From positions 248,001 through 312,000 of the forward strand of contig NZ_VAHN01000001.1 of NCBI RefSeq assembly GCF_005796205.1: a stretch of 64,000 nucleotides of DNA. The letters run 5' to 3'. Positions 38,495 through 49,532 of this stretch are shown piece after piece. Position 1 is the stretch's first letter. Every line of letters begins with the position of its first letter. Both the position numbers and the translations under genes were made by a program. The notes beneath the pieces are model-generated. The model was given only the letters and a program-made list of their open reading frames with translations, was not told the DNA's origin and did no database searches. This DNA is from Pseudarthrobacter sp. NamE2 (GTDB lineage Bacteria; Actinomycetota; Actinomycetes; Actinomycetales; Micrococcaceae).

Positions 38495-39418
38495 TTACTT
38501 GGCACCGAGGATGTCCACCACGAACACCAAGTCACCCTTGGCTTCGCCCTGGCCGGCGTCGCCGTAAGCCAGGTCCTTGGGGATGACCAGCAGGACGCGG
38601 GAGCCTACGGTCTTGCCCGCCAGGCCCTGCGTCCATCCCTTGATGACGCCGGTAAGCGGGAAGCTTGCAGGTTCGCCGCGGTCAAAGCTTGAGTCGAACT
38701 TGGTGCCGCCCACCAGGGTGACGCCGACGTAGTTGACGGTAAGGGTGTCGGTTTCCTTGACCACCGCGCCGTTGCCCTTGATGAGGTCCTGGGACACCAG
38801 GGCCGTGGGCGCGGCAACGCCTTCCACGTTGATCTCCGGCTTGCCGTCCTTTTCCGTGACGGTGGGAAGTCCGGCAGGCGGGGTGACAGTCTCGCCTTCG
38901 GGCTTCTCCAGCGGCGGCGTCACGTCGGTGGCCGACAGCACTTTGATGACCAGGAGTTGCGTGGGCTGGGCTTCGGCTCCGGCGGCTGCAGCCTGTCCGG
39001 GTACTGCGAGGGCGAGGCTGGAGCCCACCTTCGCACCAACGAAGGCGTTGTAGATCAGTTCGCTGCCGGTCTTCAGTTCCTCGTTGAGCTCAAGGGGCTC
39101 CGGCTCATTCGGGAACGTGTCCTCAAGGGTGGATCCGTCGGTGCCATTAAGGGCGAGAACTGAGATGTTGGCAATCTGGTTGGCCTTCATCCTTTCCCCG
39201 GTGCCTTCGGTGATCACCTTGACGGTGGGCTCGGCGACTTCGAGCGGCTTGGTGAATTCAACCCCAGGAGCTTTCTTGTCCCCGTTGTCGGTCAGTTTAA
39301 GGGAATCGAACTTGGCAGTCTCCCCGGCGGACTGGCTGGTGGGTTCCGGCTCGGCGGGACCGCCGCACGCGGTAAGCAGCAGCAGACCGGGAAGAAGGAT
39401 TGCTAGTAGTCGGCGCAC
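38495..39418 (-). CDS. FKBP-type peptidyl-prolyl isomerase lipoprotein with two FKBP-like domains
   Basis: A 307-residue exported isomerase. The signal (RRLLAILLPGLLLLTACGG) ends in a lipobox. A first, degenerate FKBP-like domain follows (around 65-160, TVKVITEGTGERM onward, few active-site aromatics). The second domain (195-305) retains VNYVGVTLVGGTKFDSSFDRG and VIKGWTQGLAGKTVGSRVLLVIP. I chose GTG 39418 because it begins the signal peptide cleanly. Only the second domain looks catalytic. Confidence 0.9.
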   Translation of the reverse strand: MRRLLAILLPGLLLLTACGGPAEPEPTSQSAGETAKFDSLKLTDNGDKKAPGVEFTKPLEVAEPTVKVITEGTGERMKANQIANISVLALNGTDGSTLEDTFPNEPEPLELNEELKTGSELIYNAFVGAKVGSSLALAVPGQAAAAGAEAQPTQLLVIKVLSATDVTPPLEKPEGETVTPPAGLPTVTEKDGKPEINVEGVAAPTALVSQDLIKGNGAVVKETDTLTVNYVGVTLVGGTKFDSSFDRGEPASFPLTGVIKGWTQGLAGKTVGSRVLLVIPKDLAYGDAGQGEAKGDLVFVVDILGAK

Positions 39419-39530
39419 GTAAAGAACTTTCGTCGGGGCAGGATGGATGCGACGCTCCGCGGGGCGCGGCAGCAAACGCGGCAGGTCCCGGTAAAAGGGC
39501 CTTATTCAGAATAGCCCCTGAAGCTGGGAG

Positions 39531-40895
39531 TCAGCCCATAGAGTCGAGCAATGCATCCACCCGCTCGTCCACGCTGCGGAAGGGATCCTTGCACAGGATG
39601 GTCTGGTGGGCCCTGTCGTTGAGCTTCAGGTGCACCCAGTCCACGGTGTAGTCACGGCCCAGCTCCTGCGCCCGGCGGACAAAGTCGCCGCGGAGCTTGG
39701 CGCGTGTGGTCTGCGGCGGAGCGTCGACGGCGTCCTTGATCACGGTGTCGTCGACGATCCGCCGGACGGCGCCGCGGGACTGCAGGAGGTAGAAGAGGCC
39801 GCGCGCACGGGAGATGTCGTGGTAGGTAAGGTCCAGCTGCGCGATCCGCGGCGAGTCCAGTCCCAAGCCGTGGCGTTCGCGGTAGTTGTCCATCAGCTTC
39901 TTTTTGATGGCCCAGTCGATCTCGGTGTCGATACTCCGTGAATCGCCGGTCTCAATCGCTTTCAGCGTCCGTTCCCACAGGTCAAGGATCAGCGGAACGT
40001 GCGGGTTGTGCGCGCCGTGCTCCTGGACGAACGCCGTGACCTTGGTCAGGTACTCCTGCTGGATCTCCAGTGCCGTGAGCTGGCGCCCGTTGGCCAGACG
40101 GACCAGAGCCCTGCCGCTGAGGTCGTGTGAGATTTCGCGGATGCTGCGGATGGGGTTTTCCATCCGCATGTCACGCATGATGACCCCGGCCTCGATCATC
40201 CGCAGGACCAGGTCCACCGTTCCCACCTTCATCAGGGCGGTGGCCTCGGACATGTTGGAGTCACCCACGATGACATGCAGCCGGCGGTAGAACTCGGCGT
40301 CCGCGTGCGGCTCGTCGCGGGTATTGATGATGGGCCGTGAACGGGTGGTGGCCGAGGAAACGCCCTCCCAAATGTGGTCTGCACGCTGGGAGAAGGCGTA
40401 CGTTGCCCCGTGCGGGGTCTTCAGGATCTTGCCCGCACCGGCGATCAGCTGGCGGGTGACAAGGAACGGGATCAGGATCTCCGCTAACCGGGAAAATTCG
40501 CCGCGGCGCGGGATGAGGTAGTTTTCATGGCTGCCGTAGGAGTTCCCGGCGGAGTCCGTGTTGTTCTTGAACAAGTAGACCGTTCCGTTGAAACCTTCGG
40601 CAGCCAGGCGGGCCTGCGCCTCGTCCACGAGGTCGTCAAGGATCAGCTCCCCTGCCCGGTCGTGGGCAATCAGCTGTGCGAGGTCGTCACACTCTGCCGT
40701 GGCATATTCGGGATGCGAGCCCACGTCCAGGTAAAGCCGGGAGCCGTTGGTCAGGAACACATTGGACGAGCGTCCCCAGCTGACCACCTTGCGGAAGAGG
40801 TAGCGTGCCACCTCTTCCGGGGCAAGGGGCCGCGAATCGGGGCTCGAGTACGAGATGCCGAATTCGGTTTCGATACCGAAGATCCGCTTGTCCAT
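39531..40895 (-). CDS. pafA: Pup-protein ligase PafA
   Basis: PafA uses ATP to phosphorylate the Pup C-terminal glutamate and attach it to substrate lysines. The 454-residue enzyme of the carboxylate-amine/glutamine synthetase-like fold shows the nucleotide/metal segment [10 protein letters not shown] at the N-terminus, [15 protein letters not shown] [15 protein letters not shown], and [11 protein letters not shown]. It starts nine bases after prcA and lies in the classic Pup-proteasome order. Confidence 0.97.
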   Translation of the reverse strand: MDKRIFGIETEFGISYSSPDSRPLAPEEVARYLFRKVVSWGRSSNVFLTNGSRLYLDVGSHPEYATAECDDLAQLIAHDRAGELILDDLVDEAQARLAAEGFNGTVYLFKNNTDSAGNSYGSHENYLIPRRGEFSRLAEILIPFLVTRQLIAGAGKILKTPHGATYAFSQRADHIWEGVSSATTRSRPIINTRDEPHADAEFYRRLHVIVGDSNMSEATALMKVGTVDLVLRMIEAGVIMRDMRMENPIRSIREISHDLSGRALVRLANGRQLTALEIQQEYLTKVTAFVQEHGAHNPHVPLILDLWERTLKAIETGDSRSIDTEIDWAIKKKLMDNYRERHGLGLDSPRIAQLDLTYHDISRARGLFYLLQSRGAVRRIVDDTVIKDAVDAPPQTTRAKLRGDFVRRAQELGRDYTVDWVHLKLNDRAHQTILCKDPFRSVDERVDALLDSMG

Positions 40896-40904
40896 GTTCT
40901 CCTC

Positions 40905-41615
40905 CTAGGCCAGCAGTGCAGTGATGTCCGCGTCATTCAGCCGGCGGAAGGCGCGCCGGGACCCGCGCGAGCTCTCGGACATCCTGTCCAGAACTGCAAC
41001 CTCCAGCGCCCTCGCCGGCAGTGCCTTGGCCTGTTCTTCCGATTCGGGTGCCGGTGCCAGGCCGGTCAGGGCCAGCCGCACCGCTTCGGAGAAGCTCAGT
41101 GTGCTCCGCCAGCCGCCTTCGATGGCAGAGGAAACTTTGTCGGCCTGGCCGCCCATGACCACGAAGCTGTGTTCGTCAGCGATGGAGCCGTCGAAGGTCA
41201 GCCGGTAGAGGTGGTCCTCTGCCTGGGTGGGGCCTACCTCGGCTACCGCAAGTTCCACCTCAAACGGTTTCTGCTCGGCGGTGAAAACGGCGCCCAGGCT
41301 CTGCGCGTAGACGCTGGCAAGGCCCCGTGCCGTCACGTCCTCACGGTCGTAGGAGTATCCGCGGACATCCGCGTACCGGACGCCCGCTTGGCGAAGGCTT
41401 TCAAACTCGTTGTATTTTCCGACGGCGGCGAAGGCGATTTTATCGTAGATCTCACCGATCTTGTGCAGTGACGGCGAGGGGTTTTCTGCCACGAGCGCGA
41501 TGCCGTCGGCGCAGCTGATCACCACTACGGACCTGCCGCGGGCGATGCCTTTCCGTGCGAAGTCCGCACGGTCCTTCATCAGCTGTTCAGGCGATACATA
41601 AAACTGCTGGGTCAT
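40905..41615 (-). CDS. prcA: 20S proteasome alpha subunit
   Basis: PrcA rings gate the core particle. The 236-residue protein begins MTQQFYVSPEQLMKDRADFARKGIARG, the alpha-type gate and helix H0 that distinguish it from beta subunits. It then has the proteasome fold (SVVVISCADGIALVAE, IAFAAVGKYNEFESLR). I chose ATG 41615 because it lies one base after the prcB stop and matches the family start; the ORF continues upstream to 41807 without a better site. Confidence 0.96.
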   Translation of the reverse strand: MTQQFYVSPEQLMKDRADFARKGIARGRSVVVISCADGIALVAENPSPSLHKIGEIYDKIAFAAVGKYNEFESLRQAGVRYADVRGYSYDREDVTARGLASVYAQSLGAVFTAEQKPFEVELAVAEVGPTQAEDHLYRLTFDGSIADEHSFVVMGGQADKVSSAIEGGWRSTLSFSEAVRLALTGLAPAPESEEQAKALPARALEVAVLDRMSESSRGSRRAFRRLNDADITALLA

Positions 41616-41616
41616 C

Positions 41617-42438
41617 TCAGGCCTCCCGTCCGGCGACGGTACGGGCTTCGATGACGCTCCTTGCGGCTGCCGCGAGTTCTGCCTCGTCAATCCGGCGGGC
41701 GCCGGAGCTGTCCACCGTGTAGACCACGGGCCACAGCTTCCGGACGGTGTCCGGACCACCGGTCGCGGAGTCGTCGTCGGCGGCGTCGTACAGGGACTCC
41801 ACAGCAACGGCCAGTGCCTCGGCCGCGGTCAGGTTGGGCCGCCACAGTTTCTTCAGGGCTCCGCGGGCAAAGACTGAGCCTGACCCTACGCTGTGGTGCT
41901 CGTGTTCCTCATACCGTCCACCGGTCACGTCATAGGAGAAGAGCCTGCCCACACCTGCACTGGTGTCGAAACCGGCGAATAGCGGAACGACCGCCAGGCC
42001 CTGCAGGGCGAGCGGGAGGTTGCCGCGGATCATGGCCCCCAGCCTGTTGGCTTTGCCTTCCAGGCTGAGGAGCGTGCCCTCGATTTTTTCGTAGTGTTCG
42101 AGTTCAACCTGGAACAACCGCGTCAGGTCGATGGCAATGCCGGCGGTTCCCGCGATGCCCAGGACCGAGAACCGGTCCGCGGGAAACACCTTCTCGATGT
42201 GCCTGCTGGCAATCACATTGCCCATGGTCGCACGCCGGTCACCCGCCATCAGCACGCCGCCCCCGTAGCTCATGGCAACGATTGTGGTGGCGTGCGGAAC
42301 CTGCAGCGGGGCGGCCGCGGACGCGCCGCCCTGGGGGGACCGGTTGAACGCCAAAAGTTCAGGCCGGTCCCGCTGCAGATGTTCGGTAAAGGACGAGGTG
42401 GCGTTGGCGGCTACCTGGTTGGCGGTTGATTCCTGCAC
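41617..42438 (-). CDS. prcB: 20S proteasome beta subunit
   Basis: PrcB carries the proteolytic site. The 273-residue precursor has a propeptide of about 50 residues ending VPHA, before the nucleophile Thr51 in [11 protein letters not shown]. The catalytic Asp/Lys context follows in [13 protein letters not shown]. The propeptide ends with Ala before the threonine rather than the Gly seen in mycobacteria. GTG 42438 follows AAGGAG. It is upstream of prcA and downstream of pup. Confidence 0.97.
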   Translation of the reverse strand: MQESTANQVAANATSSFTEHLQRDRPELLAFNRSPQGGASAAAPLQVPHATTIVAMSYGGGVLMAGDRRATMGNVIASRHIEKVFPADRFSVLGIAGTAGIAIDLTRLFQVELEHYEKIEGTLLSLEGKANRLGAMIRGNLPLALQGLAVVPLFAGFDTSAGVGRLFSYDVTGGRYEEHEHHSVGSGSVFARGALKKLWRPNLTAAEALAVAVESLYDAADDDSATGGPDTVRKLWPVVYTVDSSGARRIDEAELAAAARSVIEARTVAGREA

Positions 42439-42534
42439 TCATGCACTCCTTGAAAGTAGAACTCCAACGAAAGTAGAACTTCAACGTTCGTACAGATTCC
42501 GGCCGTCCGGGGCTTCCGCCGCGTGCCGGTCCGG

Positions 42535-42738
42535 TTACTGGCCGCCTTTTTGGACGAATGCCCGGACGAACTCTTCGGCATTGGATTCGAGGACGCCGTC
42601 GATTTCGTCGAGGAGATCATCCACCCCTTCCGTTGATGCCGAAGCCTGGGCTTCGGGCGGTGCGGGCGGCGCCTCAGGAATGTCTTCGTCGACCTGGCTG
42701 TCGCGTGATTGCGGCTGCTGCTGCTCCTGGCCTGCCAT
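42535..42738 (-). CDS. pup: Prokaryotic ubiquitin-like protein Pup
   Basis: A 67-residue intrinsically disordered tag (MAGQEQQQPQSRDSQ start). Its C-terminus ends GGQ, so Dop must deamidate the glutamine before PafA can ligate it. The helix around DDLLDEIDGVLESNAEEFVRAF binds ARC. The ORF extends upstream to 42792, but ATG 42738 follows GAGGG and matches the family start. Confidence 0.97.
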   Translation of the reverse strand: MAGQEQQQPQSRDSQVDEDIPEAPPAPPEAQASASTEGVDDLLDEIDGVLESNAEEFVRAFVQKGGQ

Positions 42739-42822
42739 CGTTATCCCTCCCTTGTGGGTCAGCGGATCCGGCGGATCCTCCAATATCCCCATCCTGCCAC
42801 GGTAGCGGCCTTCCTGCGCGGT

Positions 42823-44496
42823 TTACGCCGCAGGCGGAGCGGTGTTATGTCCCAGGAGCTCGCCCAGGAAGGGACCCGCTTCCCGATAGCGTTCGAACAA
42901 CGGACCGGTGAGCGCTTTGGTTCCCCTCAATGGCTCCCTGGTGGGCACCCGCTGAAGCCGCCCGTAACCGGGCACGTCAAAGATGACCGAGTCCCAGCTG
43001 GCCCCCACCACGTCCTTGCCGAAGCTGCTGATGCACTTGCCGCGGAAGAACGCGCGGGTATCAGCCGGGGGTTCACCCACGGCGGCGGCGATAGCGCCGT
43101 CGTCGATGATTCTTTGCATCCTGTTCCGTGCAAGGAACCTGTAGTACAGGCCCTTTTCCGGCCGGATGTCGGCCCACTGCAGGTCTACGAGGCCCAGGCG
43201 GGCATCGTTCCACTCCAGGCCGTCGCGCTGGCGATACCCGTCCAGGAGGGAAAGCTTGGCGAGCCATTCAACCGAACTGGTTGCTGCTGCCCGGTTGCTG
43301 TCCAGCTGGGTGAGGACGGTTGCCCAGCGGTCCAGGACATCATGGGTGTGCCCGTCACCGTCCACCGCATCACCGACGCCGGTGTCCTGAGCGAGCTTTG
43401 CCGCAGCCTCGTGGTACATCCACTGCAGGTCCAATGCCGTCACCCTGCGGCCGTCGACCAGGCGGAGCATGGCCGTCAGCGACGTGTCATGGCTGACCGT
43501 CTGCAGGGCCTGGACCGGCTCATGGACCTCCACCTTTGGTGCCAGGCCCGCCTCAATCAGGCTAAGGACCATGGCCGTGGTCCCGAACTTGAGGTAGTTG
43601 GAGACCTGGCTGAGGTTGGCGTCGCCGATGATGACGTGCAGGCGGCGGTACTTGTCGGCCGTGGCGTGGGGCTCGTCCCGGGTATTGATGATGGGCCTGC
43701 GGATGGTCGTTTCCAGCCCCACTTCAGCCTCGAAAAAGTCGGCGCGCTGGCTGATCTGGAAGCCGGGAGTGGAGCTGTCCTGTCCAATGCCCAGCCGGCC
43801 GGCCCCGCAAAAGATCTGGCGGGTCACGAAGAACGGCGTCAGCCCCCGCACGATGTCCCCGAAGGGAACCGACCGGGGCATGAGGTAATTCTCATGGGAG
43901 CCGTAGGAGACTGACTTGTTGTCCGTGTTGTTCTTGTAAAGGTTCACGGGCGGGAGGTCGGGATCGGCCGCCAGCCGCCGTACCGCCGCCAGGGCAACGA
44001 GGTCGCCGGCGGCGTCCCAGATCACGGCATCCCGGGGATTCGTGACTTCCGGACTGGAATACTCGGGATGCGCATGGTCGACGTACAGCCGTGCACCGTT
44101 GCCGAGCACCATGTTCATCAGGAGCGTGCCTGATTCGTCCTGTCCGTCGAGCTCGAGCTCCTCGCGGCCGTAGGCCAGGGCCACCGCTTCGGCGTCCAGC
44201 ACGGGCGGCTGGTCCGTCAGCTGGCTGGGATGGGCGGATGCACGGTCAACGGTCCAGCCCCGCGCGTCATGCAGCGGCTCTTCGTCCGTATAGTCCCAGC
44301 GGGTTTCGGCACCGCCGGCGGCGCGCTGACGCGTGACCTGGGCGTAGGCCTGAACCACCCGGGCGCTCATCATGGTTGCGTTGGCGGAGGGGGCGGAGGG
44401 GGCATGGATGCCGTACTCGGTTTCCGCGCCCATAACCCGCATCGCCCCGCCTGCCGGGAGCGCTCCCCCGGCGGCGGGCTCCGGTGCAGCCGTCAT
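42823..44496 (-). CDS. dop: Pup deamidase/depupylase Dop
   Basis: Dop converts Pup-Gln to Pup-Glu and also removes Pup from substrates. The 557-residue protein shares PafA's fold but is longer. It shows [15 protein letters not shown] near residue 20, the Dop-loop region after it, and [15 protein letters not shown] and [21 protein letters not shown] in the middle. Its start overlaps the arc stop by four bases (ATGA), so the two are coupled. Confidence 0.96.
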   Translation of the reverse strand: MTAAPEPAAGGALPAGGAMRVMGAETEYGIHAPSAPSANATMMSARVVQAYAQVTRQRAAGGAETRWDYTDEEPLHDARGWTVDRASAHPSQLTDQPPVLDAEAVALAYGREELELDGQDESGTLLMNMVLGNGARLYVDHAHPEYSSPEVTNPRDAVIWDAAGDLVALAAVRRLAADPDLPPVNLYKNNTDNKSVSYGSHENYLMPRSVPFGDIVRGLTPFFVTRQIFCGAGRLGIGQDSSTPGFQISQRADFFEAEVGLETTIRRPIINTRDEPHATADKYRRLHVIIGDANLSQVSNYLKFGTTAMVLSLIEAGLAPKVEVHEPVQALQTVSHDTSLTAMLRLVDGRRVTALDLQWMYHEAAAKLAQDTGVGDAVDGDGHTHDVLDRWATVLTQLDSNRAAATSSVEWLAKLSLLDGYRQRDGLEWNDARLGLVDLQWADIRPEKGLYYRFLARNRMQRIIDDGAIAAAVGEPPADTRAFFRGKCISSFGKDVVGASWDSVIFDVPGYGRLQRVPTREPLRGTKALTGPLFERYREAGPFLGELLGHNTAPPAA

Positions 44497-46244
44497 AGAT
44501 ACTGTCCCGTAGTGGGCATGGTTTCGATCGACTTGCCGGGTTCCTGGCCGGCCTTGCCCTGGACGATGGTGCGGATGTAGGTGATCCGTTCGCCCTTCTT
44601 GCCGGAGATCCTGGCCCAGTCGTCGGGATTGGTGGTGTTTGGCATGTCCTCATGTTCACGGAATTCGTCCACCACTGCCCGCAGCAGGTGCTCGATCCGG
44701 AGCCCCTTCTGGTGCGTGGTCAGGAGGTCCTTAATGGCGTACTTCTTTGCCCGGTCCACGACGTTCTGGACCACGGCGCCGGAGTTGAAGTCCTTGAAGT
44801 ACAGCATCTCGGTATCGCCGTTGGCATACGTGACTTCCAGGAATTCGTTCGACTTGTCCGTGGAGTACATCGCTTCCACCGTGCGCTGCACCATGGCGTC
44901 CACCGTGGCCTGGACGTCGCCGTCGTGTTCCGCCAGGTCCGACTCGTGGAACGGCAGGTCCGTGGTGATGTACTTGTTGAAGATGTCCGCCGCTGCTTCG
45001 GCGTCCGGGCGATGGATCTTGACCTTGACGTCCAGGCGGCCGGGCCGAAGGATTGCGGGGTCGATCATGTCCTCGCGGTTGGACGCGCCGATGACAATGA
45101 CGTTGTCCAGCCGCTCCACGCCGTCGATCTCGCTCAGGAGCTGGGGCACGATGGTTGTTTCGACGTCGGAGGAGATACCGGTGCCGCGGGTACGGAACAG
45201 CGAATCCATCTCGTCGAAGAACACCACCACCGGGCTGCCGTCCGACGCCTTTTCACGGGCACGGGAGAAGATCAGCCGGATGTGCCGCTCCGTCTCGCCC
45301 ACGTACTTGTCCAAAAGTTCGGGGCCCTTGATGTTAAGGAAGTAGCTCTTCAGGTCGATGTTGCCGGAGCGTTCCGCGGCGCGGGCGGCCAGGGAGTTGG
45401 CCACAGCCTTGGCGATGAGGGTCTTACCGCAGCCGGGAGGACCGTAGAGCAGGATGCCCTTGGGTGCCTTGAGCCCGTGTTCGCGGTAAAGGTCCGGATG
45501 CAGGAAGGGAAGCTCAACGGCATCGCGGATCTGTTCAATCTGCGGCCCCAAACCGCCGATGTCCTCATAGGTGATATCCGGGACTTCCTCCAGCACCAGG
45601 TTTTCAACCTCGGAACGCGGCACCTTTTCCAGGGCATACCCGGTGCGCGAGTCAATGGAAAGCGCATCGCCCACCCGCAGCTTTTCCGACAGGAGGGCGC
45701 CAGACAACCGGACCACCCGCTCCTCATCCGCGCGGCCCACCACCAGCGCGCGGTCGGCTCCGAGCATCTCCTTCAGCGTCGCGAGCTCACCGGCACGCTC
45801 GTAGCCGAGGCCGGCAACAATGAGGAGCGCCTCGTTCAGCAGGACCTCCTGGCCCACCGCGAGCTGGCTGATGTTGACCAGCGGGCTGAGCCCGACCCGC
45901 ATCTTCCGGCCTGCGTTGAAGATGTCCGCCGATTCCTCGGTGGCCGCCTGGCCGCTGCTGCCCTGGGTTGGAAGCCGTTTCGGGTTCAGCTGGAGGATGG
46001 TGCCAAAGCTGTACGGCGGCTGTCCTTCCTGGTCCAACGCGTTCTTCAGCCGGAGGATCTCAGCCTTCGCGGCTTCAAGCATGTTGACCAGCTTGGTGTT
46101 GTTCTGCGTTGCGGCAGCCAACTGGCGGTCGATGTGCCTGAGCTTGTCCCGGAGGATGTTGACCTGGCGGTCGGCAACCGAGAGGTCATTGGCGGCAGAC
46201 TGCTCTGCCGGTGTACGCCCGGAATCCTGGTTTGGAGTCTCCAT
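44493..46244 (-). CDS. arc: Proteasome-associated AAA ATPase (ARC/Mpa)
   Basis: The hexameric unfoldase binds Pup and feeds the proteasome. The 583-residue protein has an N-terminal coiled-coil (30-75), two OB domains, the AAA module with Walker A GPPGCGKT and Walker [10 protein letters not shown], and arginine fingers in RPGRLD. It ends GQYL, matching the HbYX-like tail that opens the core gate. It precedes dop with a four-base overlap. Confidence 0.97.
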   Translation of the reverse strand: METPNQDSGRTPAEQSAANDLSVADRQVNILRDKLRHIDRQLAAATQNNTKLVNMLEAAKAEILRLKNALDQEGQPPYSFGTILQLNPKRLPTQGSSGQAATEESADIFNAGRKMRVGLSPLVNISQLAVGQEVLLNEALLIVAGLGYERAGELATLKEMLGADRALVVGRADEERVVRLSGALLSEKLRVGDALSIDSRTGYALEKVPRSEVENLVLEEVPDITYEDIGGLGPQIEQIRDAVELPFLHPDLYREHGLKAPKGILLYGPPGCGKTLIAKAVANSLAARAAERSGNIDLKSYFLNIKGPELLDKYVGETERHIRLIFSRAREKASDGSPVVVFFDEMDSLFRTRGTGISSDVETTIVPQLLSEIDGVERLDNVIVIGASNREDMIDPAILRPGRLDVKVKIHRPDAEAAADIFNKYITTDLPFHESDLAEHDGDVQATVDAMVQRTVEAMYSTDKSNEFLEVTYANGDTEMLYFKDFNSGAVVQNVVDRAKKYAIKDLLTTHQKGLRIEHLLRAVVDEFREHEDMPNTTNPDDWARISGKKGERITYIRTIVQGKAGQEPGKSIETMPTTGQYL

Positions 46245-46325
46245 TTGTATCAGCCCCTTCCTGCGCTTCTATTAAGACATTAGTCCCAAGAAGGCGGATG
46301 GGGACGGACACTCCCGAAATGTGGA

Positions 46326-47384
46326 CTAGTTCGTGACCTCCGGGCCTTCCTTCACGTTGGTGCCGGCGATCGCATCACGGGCGGCGCGGCGCAGCTTCTT
46401 GTCGGACACCAGCCGCTCCCCCACCGCGCCCGGCGTCCACGCGTTGACGTCCTCTTCGTTGAACTCGGTCTTGGAGGGACGGCGCTTGACGGAGATGCCG
46501 GTGACGCCGTCGGCGAGCCGGCGGGTCACGAGGAGGAAGCCGGTGTGGGCCACCATCCGGTGGTCGGGGCGGACCGCGAGGCCTTCGAGGTGCCAGCCGC
46601 GGACCATCGATTCCCAGGCGTCGGGCTCGGTGAACCGTCCGTCCGCGCGGATGGCCTCCGCCGTGCGGGAGAGCTGCGTGACCGTGGCAACGTAGTTGAT
46701 CCAGACACCGCCGGGAGCCAGCACGGTGGCAACGGCATCGAGGCATTCCCACGGTGCCAGCATGTCCAGGACCACGCGGTCCACCGAGCCGGGGGCTTCG
46801 CTGCGGACGACTTCCTCCTGGAAGTCGCCCAGCGAGACCTGCCACGCGGGGTGCGGCCCGCCGAAAATGGTTTCCACGTTGCCGCGGGCGATGTCCGCAA
46901 ACTCCTGGCGCCGTTCGAACGAGTGCAGGTAGCCCTGGTCGCCCACGGCGCGGAGCAGTGAGATGGAGAGCGCACCGGATCCCACGCCCGCTTCCACAAC
47001 GCGTGCCCCCGGGAAAATATCGGCCATGGTAACGATCTGGCCGGCATCCTTGGGGTAAACGACGGCGGCGCCCCGCGGCATGGAGAGCACGAAGTCGGAG
47101 AGCAGCGGGCGGAGGGTCTGGTACTGCTGGCCAACGTTGTTGACCACCACCGAACCGTCCACCTTGCCGATGATGTCGTCGTGGTTGAGGAAGCCCCGGT
47201 GGGTATGGAACGCTCCCCCGCGCTCGAGGGTGATGGTGTTCATCCGCCCGCGCTCGTCGGTGAGCTGGACTCGTTCACCCTCCCGGAAAGGTCCCCGGCG
47301 CCGGGCCGCACCAACCGGCTGGGAGCTGCCGGCGGTACCGGCCTGGGCTGCTGTGCCTTCGTTGACGGCAGTTTCGCTGCTCAT
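46326..47384 (-). CDS. trmI: tRNA (adenine-58-N1)-methyltransferase
   Basis: TrmI methylates A58 in the T-loop as a tetramer. The 352-residue protein has the N-terminal FPLxx-type small domain (RRRGPFREGERVQLTDERGR) and the SAM motif VVEAGVGSGALSISLLRAVG near residue 130. The basic catalytic region DRVVLDMLAPWE follows. I chose ATG 47384 because GGAGCGAGG precedes it; the ORF to 47471 has no such site. It is upstream of the arc-dop-pup genes, the usual actinobacterial arrangement. Confidence 0.93.
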   Translation of the reverse strand: MSSETAVNEGTAAQAGTAGSSQPVGAARRRGPFREGERVQLTDERGRMNTITLERGGAFHTHRGFLNHDDIIGKVDGSVVVNNVGQQYQTLRPLLSDFVLSMPRGAAVVYPKDAGQIVTMADIFPGARVVEAGVGSGALSISLLRAVGDQGYLHSFERRQEFADIARGNVETIFGGPHPAWQVSLGDFQEEVVRSEAPGSVDRVVLDMLAPWECLDAVATVLAPGGVWINYVATVTQLSRTAEAIRADGRFTEPDAWESMVRGWHLEGLAVRPDHRMVAHTGFLLVTRRLADGVTGISVKRRPSKTEFNEEDVNAWTPGAVGERLVSDKKLRRAARDAIAGTNVKEGPEVTN

Positions 47385-47483
47385 GATGTTCCTCGCTCCT
47401 GTAAACCTGTGGTGCCAACGCATGGGACGTCCTGGTCCGGACGGGGTGGCTTCTGCGGCGGCCGTGCGCACCGGCAGGTAACT

Positions 47484-48647
47484 CTACCGGTTGTGGCCCT
47501 GCGGCCGCCCATCCGGCCGTTGTCGTTTCCCTGTTATCGCCGCCAGCACGGCGTCCTGGGACAGCAGCCCGGTCACGATGCCGTTATGGTCCACCACTGC
47601 GTAGTGCCGCCCGGCCAGCTGTGACAGGAACGTAATGAGCTCCTGCCCTTTTGCCCATTCAGGGACGTAGGCACCGGGGGCCAGGGCAAAGGACACAGCC
47701 GTGATGGGGGTGGAGTGTGCCACGCCCGCCGGAACGGATGCGACGGCTGCCGGATCCACCACGGCCTGCGGCCGCCGGTCCGGCCCGTACACCACCACGG
47801 CGGTTTGGCCAGCGCCGTGCTGGAGCGCTTCCTGCACTGACGCTGTTGCCGGAAGGCCGACGGCGGGCGTGGACAGGGCCGCTGCGCTCACCAGCGGGAG
47901 GCGGCTGCGGAGCGTCCCTTGCTGGATGGAGGCCGAGGCACCCATCCAGAGGAACCCGCCCACCAGGACGGTGATCATCACCAGGCTGAAGTCGGGTGCG
48001 CCGCCGGCAAGCAGCGGACGGAGGATAAACCAGAACGCGATAGCGACGACAATGATCCTGCCGCCCCAGCCGGCGGCAACCGTTCCCTTGGCCTGGCTCC
48101 CGGTGGCTTTCCACACGGCGGACTCCACGAGCCGGCCGCCGTCGAGCGGGAGCCCGGGCAGGACGTTGAACACGGCGATCAGGAAGTTGGCCCACATAAA
48201 GATGTTGGTGAGGATTTCGGCGACGCTTCCCATCGGAACCGAAGTGAGCACCAGCCAGGCACCACCCGCCAGGGCGAAGTTTGCCGCGGGCCCGGCCATC
48301 GCCACCAGCACCGACCTGCCGGGCGACGCCGTGAAGCTCTCGAACTGGGTGTGCCCGCCCCACAGGTTGAGGACGATCTTCTGTGTCGGCCATCCGTAGA
48401 TCCGGGCCGTGAGCGCATGTGCGAGCTCGTGGACCAGCACTGAAATAAGGAGCAGCACTGCGTAGGCGAACGCCACGACGTAGGCGCTGATGCCAAGGGC
48501 GGGGTTCTGCCGGCCCAGGACCGGACCGTACACCATCACGGTGAACGCGGCGATGATGAACCACGAGTAGGCGAGCACCACCGGCACCCCGGCTATTTTG
48601 CCCAGGGGTATGCCTTCACGGCGGACGGGCGCGGGGGCTTCAGTCAC
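47484..48647 (-). CDS. Site-2 protease family (M50) membrane metallopeptidase with CBS-like domains
   Basis: A 387-residue intramembrane protease. Zinc ligands are seen in VHELAHALTARIYG near residue 68 and VLPGLPLDGGRLVE near 165. Five to six helices are followed by a cytoplasmic pair of CBS-like motifs (270-375) that bind nucleotides in related SREBP-type SpoIVFB/Rip3 proteins. Such enzymes cleave anti-sigma factors or membrane regulators; the target is unknown. GTG 48647 overlaps the HAD gene by eight bases. Confidence 0.88.
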   Translation of the reverse strand: MTEAPAPVRREGIPLGKIAGVPVVLAYSWFIIAAFTVMVYGPVLGRQNPALGISAYVVAFAYAVLLLISVLVHELAHALTARIYGWPTQKIVLNLWGGHTQFESFTASPGRSVLVAMAGPAANFALAGGAWLVLTSVPMGSVAEILTNIFMWANFLIAVFNVLPGLPLDGGRLVESAVWKATGSQAKGTVAAGWGGRIIVVAIAFWFILRPLLAGGAPDFSLVMITVLVGGFLWMGASASIQQGTLRSRLPLVSAAALSTPAVGLPATASVQEALQHGAGQTAVVVYGPDRRPQAVVDPAAVASVPAGVAHSTPITAVSFALAPGAYVPEWAKGQELITFLSQLAGRHYAVVDHNGIVTGLLSQDAVLAAITGKRQRPDGRPQGHNR

Positions 48648-49383
48648 GGGAGTGTCCGACGGCGGCCGCCGGCTCCTCTTCCAACCCCGCCCCGCGTGCC
48701 GGTGCGGGGAGCAGTGCTTCCAGATCGGCAACGGAACGGCCGGACAGGCTCTCCCACAGGGTGTACCGGCTGTCCTGCGGCAAGGGAACGATGTGGGGCA
48801 CAGCCACGGTGGTTACCCCGGAGGCCACTGCGGCCGCAACGCCTGGGGCAGAGTCTTCCAGCGCCACGCAGTCCCCGATGCCCAGCTGCGGGTCCGTTTC
48901 CTGCAGCCGCTCCACCGCTGTAAGGTAAGCCTCCGGGTGCGGCTTGCCCCGGGACACAGTGTCGCCCGTGACCAATACTTCAAAGTATTGCCGGGGCAGG
49001 CTGTCCACTACCTGCCGCGCGAGGGGCCCTTCGGACATGGTGACCAGGGCGCAGCGCACGCCGGCTCCGTGGAGCTCTTCCAGCAGTTCCCGCGCGCCCG
49101 GCCGCCAGGGAACCTGCTGCCTGACACTGTTGATGACCTGCGCCGTGAGGGTGTCGATGATGTCCCTGATCTCCATCCGCACGCCGGCTTTCTGCAGGAG
49201 CCCGGCCGAGAACGTCAGTGCCTGGCCCACCAGCTGCATGGCCTGCTCGTGCGACCATGAGCCGCCATGGGCTTCAACGAGGGCGCGCTCGGCGGCAATC
49301 CAGTAAGGTTCGGTGTCCACGATGGTCCCGTCCATGTCCCAGAGGACGGCTTTGAGCGGGGAACTGGAAGCTGGCGGCTGCAT
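48640..49383 (-). CDS. HAD superfamily hydrolase
   Basis: A 247-residue phosphatase of the HAD subfamily IA with a helical cap. Motif I is LWDMDGTIVDTEPYW near residue 13, motif II is ALVTMSE, and motif IV is GDCVALEDSAPGV. Substrates are probably sugar or phosphoglycolate-type phosphates, unresolved. Its 3' end overlaps the site-2 protease start by eight bases, so translation is coupled. Confidence 0.9.
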   Translation of the reverse strand: MQPPASSSPLKAVLWDMDGTIVDTEPYWIAAERALVEAHGGSWSHEQAMQLVGQALTFSAGLLQKAGVRMEIRDIIDTLTAQVINSVRQQVPWRPGARELLEELHGAGVRCALVTMSEGPLARQVVDSLPRQYFEVLVTGDTVSRGKPHPEAYLTAVERLQETDPQLGIGDCVALEDSAPGVAAAVASGVTTVAVPHIVPLPQDSRYTLWESLSGRSVADLEALLPAPARGAGLEEEPAAAVGHSRD

Positions 49384-49532
49384 GTCCCCAGTCTACGGGG
49401 AGTTGCTGGCAGGACCCTGAAGGCTTACGCCGTTGGCGAATCCGTGACGGGTAACGCAGCAGGGACCGTTTTGGGGCATTTGCGCTGCTTCATGTCATGC
49501 GCAGGGAAGCACCTTGGACGTAGGGTGAAGAA

